From the NCBI RefSeq assembly GCF_022369475.1, contig NZ_CP059600.1, positions 186,001 to 250,000 of the forward strand: a stretch of 64,000 nucleotides of DNA, given 5' to 3'. The notes under the pieces are model-generated. The model saw only the letters and a program-made list of their open reading frames with translations. It was not told where the DNA came from and made no database searches. Below, one piece after another: positions 8,039 through 17,403 of this stretch. Position numbers and translations under genes: made by a program. Within the stretch, counting starts at the first letter, position 1; the number at the start of each line of letters is the position of its first letter. Source of the DNA: Campylobacter sp. RM12651. GTDB taxonomy: Bacteria > Campylobacterota > Campylobacteria > Campylobacterales > Campylobacteraceae.

Positions 8039-8772
8039 ATGAAAATATTTATATCCTTGGCAATGGCAAAATGGCGAAAGCTATTGCTAAAGGATTAGAA
8101 AATTCAAATTTTAATGTGGTTTTTGTAGTAAGAAATAAATTAAATGTAGGTGTTAAAAATTGTATTTCTTATGAAGAATTTGATATTACTAATAAGATTT
8201 GTATTTTATGCTTTAAGCCATATAATTTAGATGAAGTTAGTAAAAAATTTTTAGGTAAAACTGCAAAAATTATCATTAGTCCTTTAGCAGGAATTAGTAT
8301 TGATAGTTTAAAAGTAATTGCATCTGAATATTATTTAAAAATTATGCCAAATATTGCTGCTGAATACAATAAATCTTGCACTACTTATGTAGGAGATAAA
8401 ACTCATAAATATTTTGATTTAGCTTTAAATATTATTAAAGGTTTTGGGGTAGCAATAGAATGTGAGAATGAAAATGAGCTTAATTTAGCTATGGCCATTA
8501 ATGGTTGTGCCCCTGCGTTTTTAGCGTTAGTTGCTGAAGCTTTAGCTAATGGTGGAGTTAGTATAGGGCTTAAAAACGATAAATCTTATGAGTTGGTAAA
8601 ATCATTATTTGCTAGTTTTGAGAGTTTAATTGCTAATAATCATCCAGCATTAATTAAAGAAGGTGTATGCTCTCCAGCTGGAGTTAGTATAAAAGGTGTT
8701 AATGTTTTAGAAGATGAAGCTGTTAGAAGTGCTTTTATAAAAGCTATAAAAGCTAGTGCAAATAAAAATTAA
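8035..8772 (+). CDS. proC: Pyrroline-5-carboxylate reductase
   Basis: A 245-residue enzyme for the last step of proline synthesis, using NAD(P)H. The Rossmann nucleotide-binding loop is ILGNGKMAKAIAKG at the N-terminus. A KIMPNIAAEY segment and the C-terminal CSPAGVSIKGVNVLE signature (family P-GGTT region, with GGTT altered) are present. Overlap with fliW indicates translational coupling. Ends just before a strong terminator. Confidence 0.9.
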   Translation: MNENIYILGNGKMAKAIAKGLENSNFNVVFVVRNKLNVGVKNCISYEEFDITNKICILCFKPYNLDEVSKKFLGKTAKIIISPLAGISIDSLKVIASEYYLKIMPNIAAEYNKSCTTYVGDKTHKYFDLALNIIKGFGVAIECENENELNLAMAINGCAPAFLALVAEALANGGVSIGLKNDKSYELVKSLFASFESLIANNHPALIKEGVCSPAGVSIKGVNVLEDEAVRSAFIKAIKASANKN

Positions 8773-8799
8773 TTTACACACCTAAAAAAGGTGTGTAAA
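8773..8799. terminator. Bidirectional terminator between proC and the YagU gene
   Basis: TTTACACACCT (8773-8783) and AGGTGTGTAAA (8789-8799) form a perfect 11-bp stem with an A-rich loop between convergent genes. Confidence 0.92.
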
Positions 8800-8801
8800 G
8801 C

Positions 8802-9335
8802 TTATTCAATATCAGGTGATTTTGTAATTCTATTTCTTATATCTCTTCTTACTATTTCCATTCCCCATAGCCATACAATATGTCCAAATATTTCTGATAA
8901 ATGTTCATCAAATGGAATTTGTGATAAAGGTGGAACTTGTGCTATTAAAGGCATTACAATTACATGCGCGAATAAATATACGAAGAATCCAAATACAGCA
9001 CCTTGCCACATTTTAATACGAGGCCAAATTTCTGCAATCATACAATACATAACACCAAATACAATTGAAAATCCAACATGAACAATGAAAATTGATAAAG
9101 GCATATCCATACCTGAAAACATATAAGTAAAATCAGTAGGCATACCAATTTGTTCTAAAAATATTTTAGGTGGAGTTGTTCTTTCTAATGCATCAAGAGG
9201 CCAAACAAAATTAGGATTTCTTGGTGGAAATGGCACTTCCCAGCCCCATTTAACAATAGCACCGAATATTCCAGCTAGAATTCCAATCCAAAAAGATAAA
9301 GCCAAACGCCTATCGCTAGGTTTTGTAAAAGTCAT
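8802..9335 (-). CDS. YagU family inner-membrane protein (DUF1440)
   Basis: A 177-residue membrane protein with the YagU pattern throughout: FGAIVKWGWEVPFPPRNP near the start, a central FSIVFGVMYCMIAEIWPRIK and the C-terminal EIFGHIVWLWGMEIVRRD followed by NRI. About four hydrophobic spans. The Escherichia coli member has been linked to acid resistance; the molecular function is not established. GGAG lies on the minus strand before 9335. Monocistronic. Confidence 0.85.
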   Translation of the reverse strand: MTFTKPSDRRLALSFWIGILAGIFGAIVKWGWEVPFPPRNPNFVWPLDALERTTPPKIFLEQIGMPTDFTYMFSGMDMPLSIFIVHVGFSIVFGVMYCMIAEIWPRIKMWQGAVFGFFVYLFAHVIVMPLIAQVPPLSQIPFDEHLSEIFGHIVWLWGMEIVRRDIRNRITKSPDIE

Positions 9336-10296
9336 AAAATCTCCTTAAAAATAAATTAAAACTGAATTATACTAACTAATATTAATAATTAAATAAAATA
9401 TATTATCTTTTAATAATATTTATTAATTAATTACCTAAATTATTAATTTTATTTGAATAAATTAATATTGTTTTTCATACTATTAATTTAAACAAATATA
9501 TATTTTTTATATATTATTTTATAAAATTTTAAAAGTATTATTTTAAATTATTTATAAATAATATATAGATAATTATTTTAAGTATATGTTATAAATTAGA
9601 AAAGTATAGTGATAGTATTTATAAAATAATGATAAGGTTTGTAGTATTAAATTTATAATATATGCTTTTTATTGGTAATAAAGGCTTTTTTATTTCAAGT
9701 GTTGCAATTACTCTTATATTTATTTAAACTTATGGTATAAAGCTTTAATTTATATGCTAATAATTACAATATTATTTTCTCTATCTTGGTTACATTTAAT
9801 AATCATAGTCTTATCCGTGAATATTTAAGATTATTGATAATTGCAAGTTTAGTTAATTGGAAATGACATATTTAAACATTTTAGAATTAAAATACATAAA
9901 TTATACTGCATTAGCATTTGCAATTTTAGTATACAAATCAATATATTAAGCTTAAAATTAGTGCTTAAAAATACGATTTAATATATAAGAATTAATATTT
10001 AAAATATTAAGAGAATTTTTTAATAGTAGTTAATAAAGAGAATGCAAAATCACTTATACATTTAGTTAAATTATTAGATTGGTTATAGTTTGTTCTCACA
10101 TAAATATAGCAGAAACGCTTTCTTTGTGCCTTTTATATTTTATGCTTTATCACTCGCTATTTATTTATGATTATTTCTTAGTAATTTTTTAAATATTTTA
10201 AGTCTTATTATATGTTTTTATAAGTAAAGATAAAAATATATAATAATTATAAAAAATACTTTAGAAGCTTAAATATATTTTCAAATAAATATTAAG
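9336..10296. other. 961-base AT-rich region without a recognisable gene
   Basis: Every frame on both strands is broken by many stops. Bases 9360-9620 are almost pure A/T. From about 9650 to 10180 slightly less biased stretches read short hydrophobic fragments (for example MLIITILFSLSWLHLII near 9750) but lack ribosome sites and change frame. This may be a decayed membrane-protein gene, but I cannot identify it. No tRNA, repeat or hairpin of note was found before the tRNA-Arg. Confidence 0.6.
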
Positions 10297-10373
10297 TGGT
10301 GTCCCCAACAGGATTTGAACCTGTGGCCTTAGAATTAGGAATTCTACGCTCTATCCAGCTGAGCTATGAGGAC
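10297..10373 (-). tRNA. tRNA-Arg (anticodon CCT)
   Basis: Minus strand. The 7-bp acceptor GTCCTCA pairs with TGGGGAC (one T-G), followed by A and an encoded CCA. The D-arm is GCTC..GAGC. The anticodon stem TAGAA/TTCTA holds the loop TTCCTAA, giving CCT (reads AGG). The T-arm is ACAGG-TTCAAAT-CCTGT. Confidence 0.95.
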
Positions 10374-10401
10374 TAAAAGATTTGATTATTATTTTTTGAA
10401 G

Positions 10402-10425
10402 AACTAGGGATTAAAATCCCTAGTT
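10402..10425. terminator. Hairpin downstream of fusA
   Basis: AACTAGGGATT / AATCCCTAGTT, a perfect 11-bp stem seven bases past the fusA stop codon. No clear T-run follows on the fusA strand, so it may protect the 3' end rather than terminate. Confidence 0.6.
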
Positions 10426-10431
10426 TAGATA

Positions 10432-12507
10432 TTACATATTTCTTTTTTTGATGATTTCTTCAGAAACATTTCTTGGAACTTCACTATAGTGGTCAAATTC
10501 CATTGAATATGTAGCACGACCTTGTGTTTGGCTTCTTAAGTCAGTTGAATATCCAAACATTTCAGCAAGTGGGCAGAATGCTGCGATGATTTTATTTCCA
10601 CCACGCTCATCCATACTATTTACTTGACCACGGCGTTTATTTAAATCTCCAATTACATCACCCATATAATCTTCAGGTGTTTCAACTTCAACTTTCATAA
10701 TAGGTTCAAGTATTACAGCACCAGCTTTTCTAGCACCTTCTTTAAAGCCCATTGAAGCAGCTAATTTAAATGCCATTTCGCTTGAATCAACTTCGTGATA
10801 ACTTCCATCAAATAGTGTAACTTTTACGTCTTCTACAGGATATCCAGCTAAAACACCATTTTGTAATGCTTCTTGAATACCTTTATCAACTGCAGGAATA
10901 TATTCTTTTGGAACAACCCCACCTTTAATATCATTAACGAATTCGTATCCTTTACCTGGCTCAAGTGGCTCAAGGCGTAAGAATACATGTCCATATTGAC
11001 CACGACCACCAGATTGTTTTGCATATTTGTATTCTTGCTCAACGCTTTGGCGGATTGTTTCACGATAAGCAACTTGTGGCTTACCTACTTCAGCATCAAC
11101 TTTAAATTCTCTAAGCATTCTATCTACGATAATTTCAAGGTGTAATTCACCCATACCTGAAATAATAGTTTGTCCGCTTTCTTCATCAGTTGAAACTCTA
11201 AAGCTTGGGTCTTCTTGTGCAAGTTTATTAAGTGCGATACCCATTTTTTCTTGGTCAGCTTTAGTTTTTGGTTCAACTGCAACACTAATAACAGGATCAG
11301 GGAAATCCATTTTTTCTAAAATTACTTTATCTTTTTCACTTGCTAAAGTATCACCTGTTAGTGTATCTTTTAGGCCTACGATAGCACCAATTTCTCCAGC
11401 ATAAAGTTCTTTAATTTCCTCACGCTTGTTTGAGTGCATTTTTAATAAACGACCAATTCTTTCTTTTTTATCTTTTGTTGCATTGTAAGCATAACTACCA
11501 CTTTCAAGTTTTCCACGATAAACACGAACGAAAGTAAGCTGTCCAACGAATGGGTCAGTCATAATTTTGAATGCTAATCCTGCAAATTCGCCATCATCAG
11601 TTGATTTAACACTTGTTTCTGTGCCGTCTTCATATTGACCACGAATATCTGCAACTTCATCAGGAGCTGGTAAGTATTTTACAACAGCATCTAGTAGTGG
11701 TTGAACACCTTTGTTTTTGAATGCAGTTCCGCAGCACATAGGAATAATTGATAAATCAAGGCAACCTTTTTTGATACCTTTGTAGATTTCATCGTTTGTT
11801 AATTCTTCTCCACCTAGGTATTTATCCATTAGTTCTTCACTAGTTTCAGCAACTGCTTCTACTAATTTTGTTCTATATTCTTCAGCTTTTTCTTTTAAGT
11901 CAGCTGGAATTTCAATTTCTGTATAATCTGTTGGTTTTTTATCATCATCCCAAACATAAGCAACCATTTTTACTAAATCAACTACACCACGGAATGTGTC
12001 TTCAGCACCAATTGGAATTTGAATTGGAACTGGATTAGCTTTTAAACGATTTTTAATTTGTGCTTCAACATTATAAAAATTTGCTCCAACTCTATCCATT
12101 TTATTTACGAATACTATTCTTGGAACATGATATTTATTTGCTTGTCTCCATACGGTTTCACTTTGTGGTTGAACTCCACCAACAGAGCAAAATACTGATA
12201 CAGCACCATCTAAAACCCTCATTGAACGCTCAACTTCAATAGTAAAGTCAACGTGGCCTGGGGTGTCAATTAGGTTGATTTGGTGGTCTTTCCAAAAGCA
12301 AGTTGTAGCAGCTGAAGTAATTGTAATACCACGCTCTTTTTCTTGCTCCATCCAGTCCATTGTAGCTGTACCTTCGTGAGTTTCACCAATTTTATGACTC
12401 ATACCAGTAAAGAATAAAATTCTTTCTGATGTTGTAGTTTTTCCTGCGTCAATGTGCGCAGCAATACCAATATTTCTAACACGAGATAAAGGAGTTTGTC
12501 TTGCCAT
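10432..12507 (-). CDS. fusA: Elongation factor G
   Basis: A 691-residue translational GTPase that moves tRNAs and mRNA through the ribosome. The P-loop AHIDAGKTT lies near the start. [11 protein letters not shown] (switch I), DTPGHVDFT (switch II) and NKMDRVGA (G4) follow, then domains II-V to full length. It is the last gene of the rpsL-rpsG-fusA operon, with a 12-base gap from rpsG and AAGGAG before the ATG. Confidence 0.98.
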   Translation of the reverse strand: MARQTPLSRVRNIGIAAHIDAGKTTTSERILFFTGMSHKIGETHEGTATMDWMEQEKERGITITSAATTCFWKDHQINLIDTPGHVDFTIEVERSMRVLDGAVSVFCSVGGVQPQSETVWRQANKYHVPRIVFVNKMDRVGANFYNVEAQIKNRLKANPVPIQIPIGAEDTFRGVVDLVKMVAYVWDDDKKPTDYTEIEIPADLKEKAEEYRTKLVEAVAETSEELMDKYLGGEELTNDEIYKGIKKGCLDLSIIPMCCGTAFKNKGVQPLLDAVVKYLPAPDEVADIRGQYEDGTETSVKSTDDGEFAGLAFKIMTDPFVGQLTFVRVYRGKLESGSYAYNATKDKKERIGRLLKMHSNKREEIKELYAGEIGAIVGLKDTLTGDTLASEKDKVILEKMDFPDPVISVAVEPKTKADQEKMGIALNKLAQEDPSFRVSTDEESGQTIISGMGELHLEIIVDRMLREFKVDAEVGKPQVAYRETIRQSVEQEYKYAKQSGGRGQYGHVFLRLEPLEPGKGYEFVNDIKGGVVPKEYIPAVDKGIQEALQNGVLAGYPVEDVKVTLFDGSYHEVDSSEMAFKLAASMGFKEGARKAGAVILEPIMKVEVETPEDYMGDVIGDLNKRRGQVNSMDERGGNKIIAAFCPLAEMFGYSTDLRSQTQGRATYSMEFDHYSEVPRNVSEEIIKKRNM

Positions 12508-12519
12508 TTTAACTCCTTT

Positions 12520-13011
<492 letters not shown>

Positions 13012-13068
13012 TTATAATTTACTCAAATTATGCCGCATATCTAAGCTGCAAATCTGTGAAACTCGTTT

Positions 13069-13476
13069 TTATTTTTTGCCTTTTGTAGGAGCTGCTGCTT
13101 GACCTGGCTTTGGTCTTTTTGTTCCATATTTTGATCTTGAAACTGTTCTCTTTGCAACACCTGCAGTATCTAAAGCACCACGAACGATGTGATACTTAAC
13201 ACCTGGTAAGTCTTTAACCCTTCCGCCACGCACTAAAACGATGCTGTGTTCTTGTAGGTTGTGTCCTTCACCACCAATATAACTAATAACTTCAAATCCT
13301 GTTGTTAATCTAACTTTTGCAACTTTTCTTAACGCTGAGTTAGGTTTTTTAGGAGTTGTAGTATAAACTCTTGTACAAACGCCACGTCTTTGTGGGCAAT
13401 CTTTTAACGCTGGTGATTTTGATTTAACAATCACTTTTTTGCGTTCTTTTCTAACCAATTGATTTATGGTAGGCAC
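13069..13476 (-). CDS. rpsL: 30S ribosomal protein S12
   Basis: A 135-residue decoding-centre protein. It begins with GTG (PTINQLVRK) after AAAGGA. The [16 protein letters not shown] and [12 protein letters not shown] loops are intact, with lysine at both positions where streptomycin-resistance changes usually arise (TPKKPN and PGVKYH). First gene of rpsL-rpsG-fusA. Confidence 0.98.
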   Translation of the reverse strand: MPTINQLVRKERKKVIVKSKSPALKDCPQRRGVCTRVYTTTPKKPNSALRKVAKVRLTTGFEVISYIGGEGHNLQEHSIVLVRGGRVKDLPGVKYHIVRGALDTAGVAKRTVSRSKYGTKRPKPGQAAAPTKGKK

Positions 13477-13512
13477 GTTTCATCCTTTCAAAAAATTTAT
13501 TAAAAAGTCGTG

Positions 13513-13518
13513 ATTATA
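13513..13518 (-). promoter_or_regulatory. -10 box of the rpsL operon
   Basis: TATAAT on the minus strand, 36 bases upstream of the rpsL GTG, in the gap between two divergent operons. The remaining gap to nuoA is AT-rich; I cannot name a single nuo promoter with confidence. Confidence 0.6.
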
Positions 13519-13646
13519 TAATATTTTTCTTAAAAAAGTTTTAATACTTTTAACCTTAATTGAGAACAAGAAATAATTAAGTTTTTTTCACTATCATTTA
13601 CGAATTATTTTTTAGTAAATCCAAAAAAATTTTGAAAGGAATTAAA

Positions 13647-14036
13647 ATGTCTAGTTCAGATGTGGATATTCAGTATTTCGGCATTTTAGCAATGTTAGTT
13701 ATTGCTACAGGCTTATTTTTTGGACTAGTTTTTTTAGCAAAAACAATAGGAAATTCTTTAGCTAGAAAAAATAGAAAAAAATTAGGCTTAGGACCTTATG
13801 AGTGCGGACCTTTACCGCAAAAACAAGCAGTTAAAATAAATTCACAATTTTTTATTTTTGCTTTAATTTTTATCTTGTTTGATATAGAAGTTGTTTTTAT
13901 GTATCCTTGGGCTTTAATGTATAAGCAATTAGGACTTTTTGCATTGATTGAAATGGTTTGTTTTTTTGTTTTACTTTTAGTTGGTTTTATCTATGCGTAT
14001 AAAAAAGGAGCGTTACAATGGCAGAGCATCAATTAA
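13647..14036 (+). CDS. nuoA: Complex I subunit NuoA
   Basis: A 129-residue membrane subunit of the proton-pumping NADH-type dehydrogenase, with three hydrophobic spans and the conserved GPYECGPLP and [12 protein letters not shown] motifs. The ATG at 13647 is preceded by AAAGGA. Translation from TTG at 13632 is possible but lacks a ribosome site. First gene of a 14-gene nuo operon. Confidence 0.95.
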   Translation: MSSSDVDIQYFGILAMLVIATGLFFGLVFLAKTIGNSLARKNRKKLGLGPYECGPLPQKQAVKINSQFFIFALIFILFDIEVVFMYPWALMYKQLGLFALIEMVCFFVLLLVGFIYAYKKGALQWQSIN

Positions 14037-14518
14037 ACACAAATGGAATGCCAATAGCTTTAACTTCGGTAGATAAGTTAGTTGGTTGGGGTCAAAGTAA
14101 CTCTTTATGGGCATTTTCTTATGGTCTTGCTTGTTGTGCTATTGAGATGATGGCTGGTGGTGGTTCAAGGTATGATTTTGATAGATTTGGAACTATTTTT
14201 AGAGCAAGTCCAAGACATAGCGATGTAATGCTTGTAGCTGGAACTCTTAGTAAAAAACATGCAGAATTTACAAGAAGATTATACGATATGATGCCTGATC
14301 CAAAGTGGGTTATATCTGTTGGTAGTTGTGCAAACACTGGTGGTATGTTTAATACTTATTCAACGGTTCAAGGTGTTGATAGGATAGTTCCTGTTGATAT
14401 TTATGTTCCTGGTTGTGCTCCACGCCCTGAAAGTTTTCAATTTGCTTTAATGATACTTCAAAAGAAAATTAGAAAAGAAAAAATATCTAAAAAAATAGCA
14501 GCAAAAAGGTTGGTGTAA
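14018..14518 (+). CDS. nuoB: Complex I subunit NuoB
   Basis: A 166-residue peripheral subunit that binds the terminal Fe-S cluster N2. Cluster cysteines are visible in [20 protein letters not shown] and VPGCAPRPE. It overlaps the end of nuoA by 19 bases and has AAAAAGGAG upstream. Confidence 0.97.
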   Translation: MAEHQLNTNGMPIALTSVDKLVGWGQSNSLWAFSYGLACCAIEMMAGGGSRYDFDRFGTIFRASPRHSDVMLVAGTLSKKHAEFTRRLYDMMPDPKWVISVGSCANTGGMFNTYSTVQGVDRIVPVDIYVPGCAPRPESFQFALMILQKKIRKEKISKKIAAKRLV

Positions 14519-15309
14519 TGAGAGAATATAAAGACAAGATTAATGCGCAAAAGCAAGACTACTACAAAGATAGATTTTATCACGCACCACAAACTACTAA
14601 AATTGATATAAAAGGTAGTGAATTTGAATATTTATTTGATGAGTTTAATAATAATTTTTCTGTTTTAAATTCTTTTATTGAGCTTGATATTGCAGTTTTT
14701 ATAATCAATAAAGAAGATAATTTAAAGGCTTTAAGAAAGGCTAAAGATTTAGGTTTTACAACTTTTACTGAATTGATTTGTTCTGATTATTTGGCTAAAG
14801 ATAATTCTTATGAAGTTCAATATCTTTTATTAAATATGAATAAAAAACAAAGGCTTAGAATAGTTACAACCTGTAAGGCAGATGAAGCTATCGAGAGTGG
14901 AGTTTGTGTATTTAAGGGTTTAAATTGGTCTGAAAGAGAAGCTTATGATATGTTGGGTGTAAATTTTATTAATCACCCTAACTTAAAAAGACTATTAATG
15001 CCTGATGATTGGTTTGATTATCCACTTAAAAAATCTTATCCTTTAGAAGGAGATGAATTTGCCAAATGGTATGAAATAGATAGAATTTTTGGTAAGGAAT
15101 ATCGTGAAGTTGTAGGGCCTGAAAATCGTGATTCAGGAAGAGTTGATTGTAATGATACAAATAATTTTTCTAGAATTTATCACGAAGTTCCAAAAGGAGC
15201 TGAGCCTATTAGTATTGCTTATAAACAAGAATATCAAGAAGATGAAGGCGTAATGTTTGTTAAGAAAGTTAAGCGTGCTGATTCAAAATTCATAGAAGGA
15301 AGAAGATAA
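14518..15309 (+). CDS. nuoC: Complex I subunit NuoC
   Basis: A 263-residue peripheral-arm subunit of the 30-kDa family. The signature WSEREAYDMLGVNFINHP is followed by LKRLLMPDDWFDYPLKKSYP. The start overlaps the nuoB stop by one base. Confidence 0.95.
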   Translation: MREYKDKINAQKQDYYKDRFYHAPQTTKIDIKGSEFEYLFDEFNNNFSVLNSFIELDIAVFIINKEDNLKALRKAKDLGFTTFTELICSDYLAKDNSYEVQYLLLNMNKKQRLRIVTTCKADEAIESGVCVFKGLNWSEREAYDMLGVNFINHPNLKRLLMPDDWFDYPLKKSYPLEGDEFAKWYEIDRIFGKEYREVVGPENRDSGRVDCNDTNNFSRIYHEVPKGAEPISIAYKQEYQEDEGVMFVKKVKRADSKFIEGRR

Positions 15310-16535
15310 TGCAAATACCATCAAAGTTAAAACCTTATTATGAAAATGTAGCCTTTAGTAAAGAAGATGGCAGAATGATTATAAATCTTGGTCCTCAGCA
15401 CCCAAGCTCACACGGAAACTTAAGATTAGTGTTAGAGCTTGATGGGGAAAAAGTAGTTAAATGCACTCCAATGATTGGTTATATGCATCGTGGTATGGAA
15501 AAAATGGCTGAAAATATGATTTATCAAGAATTTATTCCAACTACTGATAGAATGGATTATGTAGCAGCAAGTGCAAATAACTATGCTTATGTAGCAGCTG
15601 TTGAGAAGCTTTGTGGTTTAGAAATTCCTAGAAGAGCTCAAATCATTAGAATGATGTTATTAGAATTAAATAGACTTGCTAGTCATTTATTATGGCTTGC
15701 AACTCACGCACTTGATATTGGAGCAATGACTGTATTTTTATATTGCTTTAGAGAGCGTGAATATGTTATGGATTTAATAGAAAAATATTGTGGTGCAAGA
15801 CTTACACATTCATCTATGAGAATAGGTGGTGCAATGCTTGATTTACCAGCTAATTTCACTCAAGAATTATTAGCATTTTGTGATAAATTCCTAAACGATG
15901 TAAAAGATTATGAAACATTACTTGATGATAATAGAATTTGGCGTCTTAGAACAGAAGGCGTTGGGGTTGTTACAAAAGAACAAGCATTAAGCTGGGGTTG
16001 TAGCGGCGTAATGCTTCGTGGAAGTGGAATTGAATGGGATATTAGAAAAGAAGAGCCATATTTACTTTATAATGAAGTTCAATTTGGTGTTCCTTTTGCA
16101 AACCAAGGAGATACTTACGCAAGATATAAATGCTATATGCAAGAGTTTCGTGAGAGTGTAAAAATACTTAGACAATTAGTGCCTATGTATAGAGAGAGTT
16201 CTCCTGAATTAATTTGCAACAATAAAGAATTTGTAAGTGCAAGTAAAGAACAAATTATGACTCAAAATTATTCTTTAATGCAGCATTTCGTATTAGTTAC
16301 TCAAGGTCTTCGCCCACCTGTTGGAGATGTATATGTGCCAACAGAAAGTCCTAAAGGAGAGCTTGGATATTTTATTAAAAGTGATGGTTCAACTAGACCT
16401 TATCGTCTTAAAGCTAGAACTCCTAGTTTTTGGCATTGTTCGTTTTATGAAGAGCTTTTGGTTGGAACTTATGTGGCTGATGTTGTGGCTATTATGGGTT
16501 CAACAAATATTGTTTTAGGGGAGATTGATAGATGA
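15309..16535 (+). CDS. nuoD: Complex I subunit NuoD
   Basis: A 408-residue 49-kDa-type subunit that forms the quinone pocket with NuoB. It has NLGPQHPSSHGNLRLVLELD at the N-terminus, the GYMHRGMEKMAE helix and an Arg/Asp-rich C-terminus ending GEIDR. It starts on the last base of nuoC. Confidence 0.97.
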   Translation: MQIPSKLKPYYENVAFSKEDGRMIINLGPQHPSSHGNLRLVLELDGEKVVKCTPMIGYMHRGMEKMAENMIYQEFIPTTDRMDYVAASANNYAYVAAVEKLCGLEIPRRAQIIRMMLLELNRLASHLLWLATHALDIGAMTVFLYCFREREYVMDLIEKYCGARLTHSSMRIGGAMLDLPANFTQELLAFCDKFLNDVKDYETLLDDNRIWRLRTEGVGVVTKEQALSWGCSGVMLRGSGIEWDIRKEEPYLLYNEVQFGVPFANQGDTYARYKCYMQEFRESVKILRQLVPMYRESSPELICNNKEFVSASKEQIMTQNYSLMQHFVLVTQGLRPPVGDVYVPTESPKGELGYFIKSDGSTRPYRLKARTPSFWHCSFYEELLVGTYVADVVAIMGSTNIVLGEIDR

Positions 16536-16759
16536 GAAGAATTGACCTTAGAAAAAGTAAAGATTTATTTGCTGATTTAAAAACTCATATTGATAATGCT
16601 AAAGCTAATGAAGTTTTGGTTGTTTTATTTGAAATCGGAGATTTTTCTAATATTGATAAATCTTATGAATTTGTAGCTAATAATAATTGTAAGATGATGA
16701 ACTCACTTAAATTTAATCAAAGTGATTGGACTATAGTTATTAAAAAGGAAGCAAAATGA
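16532..16759 (+). CDS. Small protein in the NuoE position (Campylobacter type)
   Basis: A 75-residue soluble protein between nuoD and the next small gene, overlapping both by 4 bases. It has no [2Fe-2S] cysteines and is much shorter than NuoE (about 160 residues), so it is not NuoE. Campylobacter jejuni has an equivalent gene (Cj1575c) in the same place. There complex I takes electrons from reduced flavodoxin rather than NADH. I assign the same role by position and pattern: an accessory to the electron-input end of the enzyme. Confidence 0.8.
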   Translation: MRRIDLRKSKDLFADLKTHIDNAKANEVLVVLFEIGDFSNIDKSYEFVANNNCKMMNSLKFNQSDWTIVIKKEAK

Positions 16760-17403
16760 AAATATTAAGCTTCTTAAATTATGCAAGTAAAGAAGTCTTA
16801 AGTCATTTTAGCCAAGATGAAATAGTAAATATCGGTAGTTTTTACGATGAGAGATTAAAACAAAAATTTTATAAATGCGAACTAGGAACCGAAAGCTATG
16901 TTTTAGCATTGTTTTGCACTATGCTTGATTTAAGCGAATTTGATATAGGCGAACTTAGTGCTGAGAGTTGTTTTGGAGAAGAAGAAGCTAGTGAGATTTT
17001 AGAATTTTTAAAGAGTGCTGATTTAATTTTATTAGATAGTAATTTGCTTTATCATAAAGACAAAAATATATATTATTTTGCAAGTAAATTGGCTAAACAT
17101 TTTGATTTAAAACTTATGTTTGATTATGAATTAAAAGATGTTGAGTTGGTTGAATTAGATGATAATAATGGGCTTATTTTATATGAATGTTTAGATAATG
17201 ATGATTTTATAGTAAGTCCAGCTTTTGCAAATCTTGCAAGAATTAAAGAATTTGATTTAGTAGAAATTAAAACAAAAACTAAAATATTAAAAAAGAAAGT
17301 AAAAATTGATAATAGTTTAAAAGGATTATTTGCATTAAGTAAAAAAGATAATGCTTATGCGTTTAGTCCTTGTGTGGTTAAAGGAGTAAGCAATGAAAAT
17401 TAA
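16756..17403 (+). CDS. Protein in the NuoF position (Campylobacter type)
   Basis: A 215-residue, acidic, soluble protein without the FMN- and NADH-binding motifs or the Fe-S cysteines of NuoF. It matches the place and size of Cj1574c, which in Campylobacter jejuni replaces NuoF and is needed for flavodoxin-driven complex I activity. The lack of both NuoE and NuoF here implies that NADH is not the direct donor. Overlaps its neighbours on both sides. Confidence 0.8.
   Translation: MKILSFLNYASKEVLSHFSQDEIVNIGSFYDERLKQKFYKCELGTESYVLALFCTMLDLSEFDIGELSAESCFGEEEASEILEFLKSADLILLDSNLLYHKDKNIYYFASKLAKHFDLKLMFDYELKDVELVELDDNNGLILYECLDNDDFIVSPAFANLARIKEFDLVEIKTKTKILKKKVKIDNSLKGLFALSKKDNAYAFSPCVVKGVSNEN

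Noticed and set aside
9739-9830. Short hydrophobic ORF in the gene desert as a membrane peptide
   Set aside because: No ribosome site and no continuation; it could arise by chance in such AT-rich sequence.
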